Positions 1-5,715 of a stretch of DNA of 8,010 nucleotides are shown in pieces (the first letter of the stretch is position 1; every line of letters starts with the position of its first letter). The position numbers and the translations under genes are program-made. The stretch comes from an uncultured Ruminococcus sp. (GTDB lineage Bacteria > Bacillota_A > Clostridia > Oscillospirales > Ruminococcaceae). The notes beneath the pieces were generated by a model that saw only the letters and a program-made list of their open reading frames with translations, did no database searches and was not told the origin of the DNA. The stretch spans positions 1-8,010 of the forward strand of contig CALFMA010000053.1 in NCBI GenBank assembly GCA_937880065.1. The letters are read 5' to 3'.

Positions 1-99
1 GAATATTTCGCCTTTTTCGATATTCAAGCTGATACCGTCAAGGACTTTTTTCTCCCCGAAAGACTTGCGGATTTCCTTGATTTCAATTGCTTTTTTCAT
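1..99 (-). CDS. ABC transporter ATP-binding protein, N-terminal fragment (cut by window edge)
   Basis: Only the first 33 codons lie in the window, read leftward from an ATG at 99-97. The visible protein begins MKKAIEIKEIRKSFGEKKVL and continues DGISLNIEKGEIF. This is the usual opening of an ABC ATPase: a first beta strand, the aromatic A-loop region (here KSFG), and the strand just before the Walker A loop. Walker A itself would be to the left of the window. A ribosome binding site (GGGTGAGG) sits just upstream of the ATG, inside the end of the preceding gene, and the two genes overlap by 17 bases, so they are translationally coupled. A LytTR regulator, DUF3021 protein and ABC ATPase, usually followed by a permease, form a recurrent Firmicutes arrangement. 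The substrate is unknown. The family call is firm; a specific role is not supported. Confidence 0.85.
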   Translation of the reverse strand, partial: MKKAIEIKEIRKSFGEKKVLDGISLNIEKGEIF

Positions 100-568
100 T
101 TTCCTCACCCTTAAATCGTTTCAAAGCCTCGTCAAGCTTTTTATTCTCCTGTTTTTCTGAATAGGCGGTAATAATTGTGCTTACGGCGGAGCTGATTGCA
201 AAGCAGATAATGAACATAATCCACGGCAGAGCCAAATCTGTGGGGAACCAGCCAAATACCGCCACAAACAGCGATATTACGGCAAAAATGCTCACAAATA
301 CAAGGCAAATTCTCATGGGAAGTTTCATTTTTTTAATGAGAATATCCGTAGTGAAAAGGGTTTCAATCAGAACCAATATAACCACCGCAAGGAGAAATTG
401 CATAGCCGTTTTTACGCCTAAAGCCTCATTGCCAAAGCTGAAAATAGTTGACATTTCCTTTGCAGCGTCGCCGAAAATCAGCGTAAAAATGTTCAGAATC
501 AAAGTTGTAATTCCGTAAATCACAAAAACTTTTTGTAAAAACTTTAAAATAGTAGGTCTGTTTTCCAT
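83..568 (-). CDS. DUF3021 family four-helix membrane protein
   Basis: This 161-residue protein has four predicted membrane helices, at about residues 13-33, 54-74, 86-106 and 113-135, then a charged cytoplasmic tail (KKLDEALKRFKGEENEKSN). The GWFP motif at 106-109 between helices 3 and 4 and the tail after helix 4 match the DUF3021 family as I know it. DUF3021 proteins are typically encoded directly after a single-domain LytTR regulator, as here. By analogy with membrane partners that restrain LytTR regulators, it may control the upstream regulator, but no biochemical function is assumed. The ATG follows the stop codon of the LytTR gene with no gap, and its ribosome binding site (GGGGGT) lies inside that gene. 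Its 3' end overlaps the next ABC ATPase gene. Confidence is good for the family and low for any mechanism. Confidence 0.82.
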   Translation of the reverse strand: MENRPTILKFLQKVFVIYGITTLILNIFTLIFGDAAKEMSTIFSFGNEALGVKTAMQFLLAVVILVLIETLFTTDILIKKMKLPMRICLVFVSIFAVISLFVAVFGWFPTDLALPWIMFIICFAISSAVSTIITAYSEKQENKKLDEALKRFKGEENEKSN

Positions 569-1009
569 TTATTTTACCCCCAGTCTGCGTTTCAGTTCCT
601 CGGCATATTGCCGTGAAGCTATGATTTGTTCGCTGTTTTCCAGCGTAATTCTGATTTTGCGGTTCAATTCCGATTTCAGGGAACGGACAAATTTCAGCTG
701 AACAAGGCAGGATTTGCTCACTCGGAAAAATCCGCAATGGCACAGCTGTTCCTCGATTTCGTATAACCGCTGTTTCAGTTCATAGCAGTCGTCAGCGGTA
801 TAGATGAAAGTTTTTCTGTCCACGGATTCCACGTAAATTATGCGGTTTACGTCCACAATGTGGGCTTCATCGTCCTTGACGGCGGCAATCTGCCTGTCGA
901 AAATCCGCAATGTACCGATGATTTTTTCCAGTTCGGGAGTTATGCTTCTTGTGTTTATGATAATTTCCGTATCGGTAAATTTTTCATCGGTGTTAATAAT
1001 TATTTTCAC
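569..1009 (-). CDS. LytTR-family DNA-binding transcriptional regulator (no receiver domain)
   Basis: This is a 146-residue cytoplasmic protein. Residues about 47-146 form a LytTR DNA-binding domain: IIYVESVDRKTFIYT (57-71), a helix with ELKQRLYEIEEQL, the F-R-V-S-K-S segment at 95-100, NRKI at 116-119, then a strand and the SRQY turn at 132-135. There is no CheY-like receiver with a phospho-acceptor aspartate; the first 45 residues are only a short alpha/beta extension. It therefore belongs to the stand-alone LytTR class that is commonly paired with DUF3021. The start is a GTG at 1009-1007, chosen because a strong GAGGTGAT ribosome binding site precedes it. It is the first gene of the leftward operon and probably regulates that operon, including the downstream ABC transporter. 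It has a near-consensus promoter 30-58 bases upstream. Confidence 0.92.
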   Translation of the reverse strand: MKIIINTDEKFTDTEIIINTRSITPELEKIIGTLRIFDRQIAAVKDDEAHIVDVNRIIYVESVDRKTFIYTADDCYELKQRLYEIEEQLCHCGFFRVSKSCLVQLKFVRSLKSELNRKIRITLENSEQIIASRQYAEELKRRLGVK

Positions 1010-1038
1010 GGTATCACCTCTCGTTTTTCTATGATTTT

Positions 1039-1067
1039 ATTCTATCATAATAACAGTTAATTTTCAA
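1039..1067 (-). promoter_or_regulatory. Sigma-A type promoter of the LytTR-DUF3021-ABC operon
   Basis: Read leftward, TTGAAA (1067-1062) and TAGAAT (1044-1039) are separated by exactly 17 bases, and the -10 is preceded by TGA, an extended -10. Transcription would start near 1032, leaving a leader of about 20 bases before the GTG start. Within the spacer, plus-strand positions 1053-1061 (ACAGTTAAT) fit the 9-base LytTR half-site consensus as I know it, which would permit autoregulation. I did not find a clean second copy one repeat period away. Confidence 0.75.
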
Positions 1068-1140
1068 TAGCTATTGCATAACCTGCCATTTTTAAAAACT
1101 GAAATGCCCGATTAATGCCTATATTGCGAAATTTTCTTAA

Positions 1141-1166
1141 TTTTTGTTAGTTTGTGATAACAAAAA
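1141..1166. repeat. Perfect 9-bp inverted repeat upstream of the GntR promoter
   Basis: TTTTTGTTA (1141-1149) and TAACAAAAA (1158-1166) are perfect reverse complements around an 8-base spacer. The repeat ends 5 bases before the -35 box of the GntR promoter and lies between the two divergent promoters. The position suits a protein-binding site for activation or repression. It is AT-rich, and a chance origin cannot be excluded. Confidence 0.5.
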
Positions 1167-1170
1167 GGTG

Positions 1171-1199
1171 TTGACATTTCTGTGCTAACTGTGTATACT
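1171..1199 (+). promoter_or_regulatory. Sigma-A type promoter of the GntR-ABC operon
   Basis: TTGACA (1171-1176) and TATACT (1194-1199) are separated by 17 bases, one mismatch from full consensus. Transcription would begin near 1206, giving a leader of only about 23 bases, mostly taken up by the ribosome binding site AGAGAGGTGAT. The -10 box is overlapped by a perfect palindrome (see next entry), so regulation by the encoded repressor is likely. Confidence 0.85.
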
Positions 1200-1213
1200 G
1201 TATATATACAGTA
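1188..1213. promoter_or_regulatory. Palindromic operator, probably for the GntR/YtrA-type repressor
   Basis: TACTGTATATATACAGTA (1196-1213) is a perfect 18-bp palindrome that covers most of the -10 box and the predicted start of transcription. A third, near-identical half-site, ACTGTGTATA, lies directly to the left at 1188-1197 in the spacer between -35 and -10. GntR/YtrA-type repressors generally bind inverted repeats in their own promoters, so occupation here should block RNA polymerase. Binding by this particular protein is inferred from position and symmetry. Confidence 0.75.
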
Positions 1214-1228
1214 AAGAGAGGTGATACA

Positions 1229-1594
1229 GTGAACATCTTTATAGATAACAGAAGCGGCACACCAATTTACGACCAGATTTACAAGCAAGTCAAAAATCTG
1301 ATTATAAGCGGCGAAGTCAAGGAAAATGACCCCTTGCCCTCAATCAGAGCCCTTGCTAAGGATTTGCGAATAAGCGTGGTGACTACGAAACGAGCCTATG
1401 ACGAGCTGGAACGTGAGGGATTTATCTATACACTTCCTGCAAAAGGTTGCTTTGTTGCCCCGAAAAATACGGAAATGCTCCGTGAGGAAAATCTGAAAAA
1501 AATTGAGGAACTGATTGAGCAGATAAAACAGCTCGGAGCGTCCTGCAATCTGACTACAGATGATATAATTGATATGATAAAATATAATGAATAG
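1229..1594 (+). CDS. GntR-family transcriptional repressor, YtrA subfamily
   Basis: This 121-residue regulator has a winged helix-turn-helix at about residues 10-78: PIYDQIYKQVKNLIISGEV, then LPSIRALAKDLRISVVTTKRAYDELEREGFI, then the wing ending KGCFV. A short helical tail (about 82-121) takes the place of the large effector-binding domain found in FadR or HutC types. Length and layout fit the YtrA subfamily, which is usually encoded with ABC transporters and senses cell-envelope stress or antibiotics in known cases. The GTG at 1229 is chosen as start because of the AGAGAGGTGAT ribosome binding site and the typical N-terminus. It is the first gene of a four-gene operon and probably represses its own promoter through the palindrome at 1196-1213. 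The inducing signal is unknown. Confidence 0.93.
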   Translation: MNIFIDNRSGTPIYDQIYKQVKNLIISGEVKENDPLPSIRALAKDLRISVVTTKRAYDELEREGFIYTLPAKGCFVAPKNTEMLREENLKKIEELIEQIKQLGASCNLTTDDIIDMIKYNE

Positions 1595-1605
1595 GAGATT
1601 AAATT

Positions 1606-2439
1606 ATGAACGCTATTGAAATTACAAATTTAACTAAAAAATACAAGGGATTTACTCTTGACAATCTTTGCCTTAACCTGCCAAAGGGCTGTATTATGGG
1701 ACTTATCGGCGAAAACGGTGCAGGTAAATCCACAACTATAAAAATGCTCCTTGATATTGTACGTCCAGACGGCGGCGATATTAAGATTTTCGGTGAGAAA
1801 CCAACTGCAATACAGAAAAATGACATCGGTGTTGTTCTCGATGAAGTTGGAATTCCCGAAAGCTTTACTATAAAAGATATCAACGCTGTAATGAAACACA
1901 GTTTCAACAACTGGAATGAGCAGACTTTTTTCCAGTATATGGCGAAATTCAGACTCCCCGAAAAGAAGAATTTCAAAACTTTTTCAAAGGGTATGAAAAT
2001 GAAAATGGGTATTGCAATTGCCCTTTCTCACGATGCAAAACTGCTTATTCTCGATGAACCCACAAGCGGCCTTGACCCTGTTGTACGTGATGAAATTGTG
2101 GAAATTCTCAACGATTTCACAAGAGATGAAAGCCATTCAATCCTCATTTCCTCACATATTGTCAGCGACCTTGAAAAAATCTGCGACTATATCGCATTTC
2201 TCCACAACGGAAAGCTTATGCTTTGCGAGGAAAAGGACAGACTTTTAGAGCAGTTCTGCTTTATCAATACAACAGAGGATATGCTTAAAGAGCTTGACAA
2301 ATCCGCAATAATCGGCAAAAAGGCTAATAAATTCGGCATTGAGGCTATCGTAGACAGGGAGAAAATCCCCCACTCATTCAACACACAACCAGTTACAATC
2401 GAAGAATTATTTATATTTATGGTTAAGGAGGCAAAGTAA
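1606..2439 (+). CDS. ABC transporter ATP-binding protein, YtrB-like
   Basis: This 277-residue ATPase hydrolyses ATP to drive the membrane partners encoded next to it. It has Walker A GENGAGKST at 35-43, the signature FSKGMKMK at 126-133 (a variant of LSGGQ usual in this subfamily), Walker B LLILDEPTSGLDP at 146-158, and the H-loop histidine H184 in LISSH. The Q-loop position reads GVVLDE (75-80), with an acidic residue in place of the usual glutamine, again typical of YtrB-like ATPases. The C-terminal 90 residues form a short extension. The ATG is 11 bases after the repressor's stop, preceded by AGGAGA. Its stop codon touches the ATG of the first permease. The system is probably an exporter or envelope-stress transporter; the substrate is not visible. 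Confidence 0.92.
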   Translation: MNAIEITNLTKKYKGFTLDNLCLNLPKGCIMGLIGENGAGKSTTIKMLLDIVRPDGGDIKIFGEKPTAIQKNDIGVVLDEVGIPESFTIKDINAVMKHSFNNWNEQTFFQYMAKFRLPEKKNFKTFSKGMKMKMGIAIALSHDAKLLILDEPTSGLDPVVRDEIVEILNDFTRDESHSILISSHIVSDLEKICDYIAFLHNGKLMLCEEKDRLLEQFCFINTTEDMLKELDKSAIIGKKANKFGIEAIVDREKIPHSFNTQPVTIEELFIFMVKEAK

Positions 2440-3069
2440 ATGAAAGGTTTATTATTAAAAGAATTTATAATGTTGAAAAAAGGCTGGGTTACATTTCTTA
2501 TATTCTTTATAGCATTCGGAATTGGCGGTGTAGGTAGTGACTTTATGTGTTTTATGCTTCCGCTGTTTGTAGCTATCCTTTTATATGGTCATATCAATTA
2601 TGACGAGCAGAGCAAGTGGCAGCAGTATTCCATTGCCTTGCCTTATGGACGAAAGATGATAGTTTCCGCAAAATATGCGGCTATGGCAATAGGTGCGGCT
2701 GTATCAACTGTATTGGTTGTACTCCTTTACGGTGTTACTGTAGCTATAGGAAAAGCTGAGTTTTCCTTGAAAGACCTTGTTGGTCATCTTGTATTATCCC
2801 TTGCAATAGGAATTGTATATCCATCCTTTTTCCTCCCTCTTGCTTACAAATTCAATTCTGAAAAAGGCAGAACTATAATGCTGTTTCTCAACGGTGCAGC
2901 CGGTGCTTGTTCGGTATTCCTTTTATCTGCAATTGAAGCCACAGGCATACTTGCAAAATTATCCAACTACACCAATATTCTTCCTTATATCGCAATTGCC
3001 GCTGTACTTGTTCTTTTCGCTCTCTCATGGCTTATATCCGTAAAAATCTACGAGAAAAGGGAATTGTAA
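2440..3069 (+). CDS. ABC-2 type permease (PF13346-like), first copy
   Basis: This is a 209-residue integral membrane protein with about six helices (roughly 17-31, 34-50, 80-103, 112-136, 145-165, 180-201). It opens MKGLLLKEF, a short amphipathic start typical of small ABC-2 permeases. The cytoplasmic segment between helices 2 and 3, DEQSKWQQYSIALPYGRK (55-72) followed by the AKY triplet (77-79), matches the hallmark loop of the ABC2_membrane_5 (PF13346) family. It begins directly after the ATPase stop codon, with AAGGAGG eight bases upstream. It would pair with the YtrB-like ATPase. It shares its start, its central loop and the SW-ISVKIYEK tail with the following gene, so the two are diverged duplicates and may form a heterodimeric channel. 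The transported substrate is unknown. Confidence 0.88.
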   Translation: MKGLLLKEFIMLKKGWVTFLIFFIAFGIGGVGSDFMCFMLPLFVAILLYGHINYDEQSKWQQYSIALPYGRKMIVSAKYAAMAIGAAVSTVLVVLLYGVTVAIGKAEFSLKDLVGHLVLSLAIGIVYPSFFLPLAYKFNSEKGRTIMLFLNGAAGACSVFLLSAIEATGILAKLSNYTNILPYIAIAAVLVLFALSWLISVKIYEKREL

Positions 3070-3086
3070 AATAAGGAGAAGTCAAA

Positions 3087-3710
3087 ATGAAAGGTTTGTT
3101 GTTAAAAGAGTTTCTTATGTATAAAAAAGCTAAGGCTCTCTTTATCTCAATTATATTATTTTTCGGCTTATTTGGATTGTTATTACCCATACTTTTAGTT
3201 TTTATTCCATTATATATTTCAATAGTAATCCTTTCGAGTTATGGTGCTGATGAAAAAAGCAAATGGTCCATATATTCACATTCTCTGCCTTTTGAACGAA
3301 AACTGTATATAAATGCAAAATATGATGTCGCATTAATCATAGCTATAGCAACAAGCATATTCAATACCGTGATATATCTTATTTCATCATTAATCGGAAC
3401 ATCACATTTTAATATCAGAGCATTGATTTTACTGTGGGCTGTAGGTTTTGGAATTTCCCTTCTTCCATTTTCCATATCTATGCCTTTTGGATACAGATTT
3501 GACTCAAAAATAAGCACTATTGCCATAATAATTGCGTTTCTCGTACCTGTGCTTGTTGTACCTGTGGGTTCTCGTGTAGACTTGATAAATAAACTTGTCA
3601 GCCCCTTTCCTGCGGTATCAACATCATTAATTGCCATGGCGGTTATTATTGCAGTTTTCCTGCTCTCGTGGGTTATCTCTGTGAAGATTTATGAGAAAAA
3701 GGATTTGTAA
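3087..3710 (+). CDS. ABC-2 type permease (PF13346-like), second copy
   Basis: This 207-residue membrane protein has the same design as the gene before it: MKGLLLKEF start, about six helices, the loop DEKSKWSIYSHSLPFERK (55-72) followed by AKY (77-79), and the tail LSWVISVKIYEKKDL. The middle of the protein differs clearly from the first copy, so the duplication is not recent. It starts 17 bases after the first permease stop, with AAGGAGA as ribosome binding site. It is the last gene of the GntR operon. The likely complex is two ATPase subunits with one of each permease, but homodimers of either copy are equally possible from sequence. Confidence 0.88.
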   Translation: MKGLLLKEFLMYKKAKALFISIILFFGLFGLLLPILLVFIPLYISIVILSSYGADEKSKWSIYSHSLPFERKLYINAKYDVALIIAIATSIFNTVIYLISSLIGTSHFNIRALILLWAVGFGISLLPFSISMPFGYRFDSKISTIAIIIAFLVPVLVVPVGSRVDLINKLVSPFPAVSTSLIAMAVIIAVFLLSWVISVKIYEKKDL

Positions 3711-3972
3711 TAATGCGTAATTTTTAAATGAGCCGTTAGCTGTTAGCTGTTAGCCTTTAGCTTTTTCGTAACGGCAGGTTAATTAAGAAATGTGGGCGGT
3801 AGTCTTAACGATTGCCGTCTTTTCTTATGTGTGCTGATATTTTACGGGCGGATATTATCTTTTTTAGCTTTTAGCTTTTCGGCAATGCGTAATTATTTTA
3901 AAGAACCTATAGCTAATGGCTAAAGGCTGACAGCTAACGGCTTTAATACAGCTAACGGCTAAAAGCTTTTTT
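3711..3972. repeat. Intergenic cluster of TTAGC-type short repeats
   Basis: This 333-base gap holds no gene. AGCCGTTAGCTG occurs at 3731-3742 on plus and twice on minus (3931-3942, 3949-3960). On plus it is followed by one TTAGCTG unit (3743-3749) and TTAGCCTTTAGC (3750-3761). The minus-strand copy has TCAGCCTTTAGC in the same place, lacking the extra 7-base unit, so the arms differ by one repeat unit and one base. AGCTTTTAGC (3866-3875) is inverted at 3958-3967. AATGCGTAATT is directly repeated at 3712-3722 and 3884-3894. GCCGTTA/TAACGGC (3732-3738, 3769-3775) forms a local hairpin. This pattern suggests a dispersed intergenic repeat family or decayed small element. No reading frame or transposase remnant is seen. 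Confidence 0.75.
3784..3827 (+). terminator. Possible terminator of the GntR-ABC operon
   Basis: This stem-loop lies 74 bases after the last permease stop. TAAGAAA (3784-3790) pairs with TTTCTTA (3821-3827), and GGCGGT (3795-3800) pairs with ATTGCC (3811-3816). The second pairing uses two G:U pairs that exist only in a plus-strand transcript. The inner stem is followed by the T-rich GTCTTTTCTT and preceded by an A-rich stretch. The stem is weak for an intrinsic terminator, so the call is tentative. Confidence 0.4.
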
Positions 3973-3980
3973 AAACTAAG

Positions 3981-4014
3981 ACAAAAAGAAACGCCCCATT
4001 TTCATGGGACGCTT
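3981..4014 (-). terminator. Rho-independent terminator of the TM_helix membrane-protein gene
   Basis: Read leftward, AAGCGTCCCAT (4014-4004) pairs with ATGGGGCGTTT (3999-3989) around a GAAA loop, giving an 11-bp stem with two G:U pairs. It is followed by a T-rich run (CTTTTTGT). It begins 30 bases after the stop codon at 4044, the usual distance. The plus-strand side lacks a T run, so it acts for the leftward gene only. Confidence 0.88.
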
Positions 4015-4043
4015 CATAATGAAAATCAAACATAAAATGTGGA

Positions 4044-5249
4044 TTATTCAGCCTTGTTGGAATCGTCGCAATCAAGCTTCTTTTCAAGCTTTTCAAGCTG
4101 ATTTGCAGCAAAGCCCTTGCCGCCGAAACCGAAAGAAACAGCGAATGCAAAGCAAAGTGATGCAATAATGAGAATGAATGTGCTTTCAACAATTTTGTTA
4201 GCAATTCCGAGCTGGCTCATGCAGATGAAACCAAGAACTACATAAATTACAGCCTTTGCAATAAATGCACCTGCCTTTGCCTTGGGGAACTTTGATGTGA
4301 TAACCTTTTCTGCTGTGTTTGCAGCGAAAATGCCAAGACCAAGGATAAGAACAATGCTGATAGCTGTAGGAACATAGCTGAGAATAAGCTCGCCAACTCC
4401 TGCAAGAACAGGAAGTCTGAGAACATTAATGCCCTGTACGAGGAAAATGATAACCATTAAATACTTAACGATTGTGCTGATAACCTTTGAAAGCTGAACT
4501 TTCTTTGCAGGTGAGCCTGTAATCTTTTCGATAAGAGAATCTGTGCCGATACCTGCAAGGAGGCTTCCGAGAAGATTAGCAACAAGATTTGAAATGAATA
4601 CGCCGAGGGCAATAATGATAATTGCACCGAGAACATTGGGAATAGCTGCGAAAATAGCTGATACAATTGCATTTGTAGGAGCAGAAATTGCAGCAACTCC
4701 AAGCTGATCCAAAGCTGATGTAATAACGATCAGCAGAATAAAGCCGTAAACAACATTTGTGAGAATGTTGGAGAAAGAAGTTTTCTCTGTTGCCTGAATA
4801 CCGGTCTTTTCCTGAAGCTTGTCAACTTTAGTTGCCTTGAGAACAGGGAGGAGAAGATCCTTGACAATGTTAGCAACGAAAATACCGATTGCAAGAATCA
4901 GACCTGCTGCAACAAGCTTAGGCAGGAATGAAAGGAAGCTGTTTGTAAGATTTACAATTGGTGTGGAAACGCTGTGCATACCAAGCTTATCCAGAACACC
5001 GGGGAGGAAAAGGAGGAATGTTACAAAGTATACAAGCTTTGCAATGAATTCCTTAGCGTTCTTTGCTGCGTCATCTTTTATTCCGACTTTTGCAAGAAGT
5101 GCGTCTGCCTTAATGATACCGAAAAGCTTGATAACGAGCTTTTTGACGATTTTTGCAGCATAAAATGCAACAATCAGCAGAATGATAGCGAACAGAATGT
5201 CCGGAATCATATTAAGGATAGAGTTGAGAAAAGATTTGAATGTTCCCAT
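4044..5249 (-). CDS. MscS-like TM_helix-repeat membrane protein without a beta domain
   Basis: This 401-residue integral membrane protein consists of four repeats. Each starts with an I/L/V-P motif (IP 15-16, LP 109-110, IP 203-204, VP 293-294; spacing 94, 94, 90) followed by a helix with a G-x-F/A-A-x-x-V pattern, a polar linker and a second helix ending near LDKLG, LDQLG or equivalent. This matches the conserved TM_helix repeat (PF05552) of mechanosensitive-channel-related proteins such as CmpX. The end, FAFAVSFGFGGKGFA, resembles the glycine-rich segment that in MscS leads into the beta domain, but here only a charged 22-residue tail follows. The ATG at 5249 is chosen because AAAGGAG precedes it and the protein is hydrophobic from there; the frame stays open 111 codons further upstream (see leader). 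It is a single-gene unit with its own promoter and terminator. Osmotic or envelope function is inferred from the family. Confidence 0.85.
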   Translation of the reverse strand: MGTFKSFLNSILNMIPDILFAIILLIVAFYAAKIVKKLVIKLFGIIKADALLAKVGIKDDAAKNAKEFIAKLVYFVTFLLFLPGVLDKLGMHSVSTPIVNLTNSFLSFLPKLVAAGLILAIGIFVANIVKDLLLPVLKATKVDKLQEKTGIQATEKTSFSNILTNVVYGFILLIVITSALDQLGVAAISAPTNAIVSAIFAAIPNVLGAIIIIALGVFISNLVANLLGSLLAGIGTDSLIEKITGSPAKKVQLSKVISTIVKYLMVIIFLVQGINVLRLPVLAGVGELILSYVPTAISIVLILGLGIFAANTAEKVITSKFPKAKAGAFIAKAVIYVVLGFICMSQLGIANKIVESTFILIIASLCFAFAVSFGFGGKGFAANQLEKLEKKLDCDDSNKAE

Positions 5250-5276
5250 GATAAATAATTCTCCTTTTGATATATT

Positions 5277-5499
5277 TGCCGTTTGTATATTGCTCTCCCA
5301 ACTAAACCTTACCAGCAAATACTCGACATAAAGAAAATTTCTCTGCGTCACAAAAACTTGAAATGCGAAAGCATTCCTGCGTTTTTCTTCCTTGATAAAT
5401 TCCCTTTCTGTCTTCATCTTTTTGGCAATGTTTAGTTGGGAGAGCAATGATGGCGATTCACCGCAGGCAAACGGCAGCTGCGGATTAGCGGCAGCTGCG
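5277..5499 (-). ncRNA. Structured leader RNA or long-hairpin element upstream of the TM_helix gene
   Basis: GTTTAGTTGGGAGAGCAAT (5430-5448) is the exact reverse complement of 5289-5307, a 19-bp arm. The helix continues inward after one mismatch for six pairs (5309-5314 with 5423-5428). After a 10/10 internal loop there is a 16-position stem with one mismatch (5325-5340 with 5397-5412), then AAAAAC/GTTTTT (5352-5357, 5381-5386) and AATGC/GCATT (5362-5366, 5371-5375) around a 4-base loop. Three positions are A:C on plus but U:G in a minus-strand RNA, the sense of the downstream gene. An outer 9-bp stem pairs 5277-5285 with 5468-5476, and an 8-bp GCAGCTGC hairpin lies at 5474-5498. The alternative is a MITE-like insertion with 19-bp terminal repeats; no clear target-site duplication is visible. 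Confidence 0.55.
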
Positions 5500-5596
5500 T
5501 ATAAAATCCGCTTTGGGACTTTACACGCTGCAGCCTGAGTTTGATTTTCATTTTGTGCAAATGTTTCAAAAATTCGCCACATTTTATGATAATTTT

Positions 5597-5625
5597 ATTA
5601 TATCACCTTTATATAAAAGTGTCAA
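5597..5625 (-). promoter_or_regulatory. Perfect consensus sigma-A promoter of the TM_helix gene
   Basis: Read leftward, TTGACA (5625-5620), 17 bases, then TATAAT (5602-5597), with TGA before the -10 (extended -10). Every consensus position matches. Transcription would start near 5590, leaving a leader of about 340 bases before the ATG at 5249. A very strong constitutive promoter followed by a long folded leader suggests control after initiation. Confidence 0.88.
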
Positions 5626-5715
5626 GTAGAGAAATTACCAAAAAAATGTAGCAATATGCACAAAAATAGCCTCAGCAATTAATTTCGGAAGTATTTTTTA
5701 GATTGGAGTTCACCC

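Noticed and set aside
177..743. Alternative frames overlapping the DUF3021 and LytTR genes
   Set aside because: They overlap genes with recognisable families and tight operon spacing, and their own products show no domain or start signals.
1141..1166. Intrinsic terminator
   Set aside because: No gene ends upstream on either strand; the stem is nearly all A:T and sits immediately before a promoter, so an operator-like site is more plausible.
3711..3972. Short regularly repeated units that might be a CRISPR array
   Set aside because: The units are 7-12 bases, touch each other, occur in both orientations and have no uniform spacers.
4819..5258. Open frames on the plus strand opposite the TM_helix gene
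   Set aside because: They lie antisense to a well-supported gene with a clear repeat architecture, have no ribosome binding site or promoter, and show no recognisable domain.
5277..5499. T-box or known metabolite riboswitch
   Set aside because: No T-box AGGGTGGNACCGCG-type element, no intrinsic terminator before the gene, and no conserved core of a riboswitch class that I recognise.
5250..5582. Calling the membrane protein as 512 residues from ATG 5582
   Set aside because: That ATG is about 8 bases from the predicted transcription start with no ribosome binding site, whereas ATG 5249 has AAAGGAG and begins the conserved repeat. The openness is kept as a finding.
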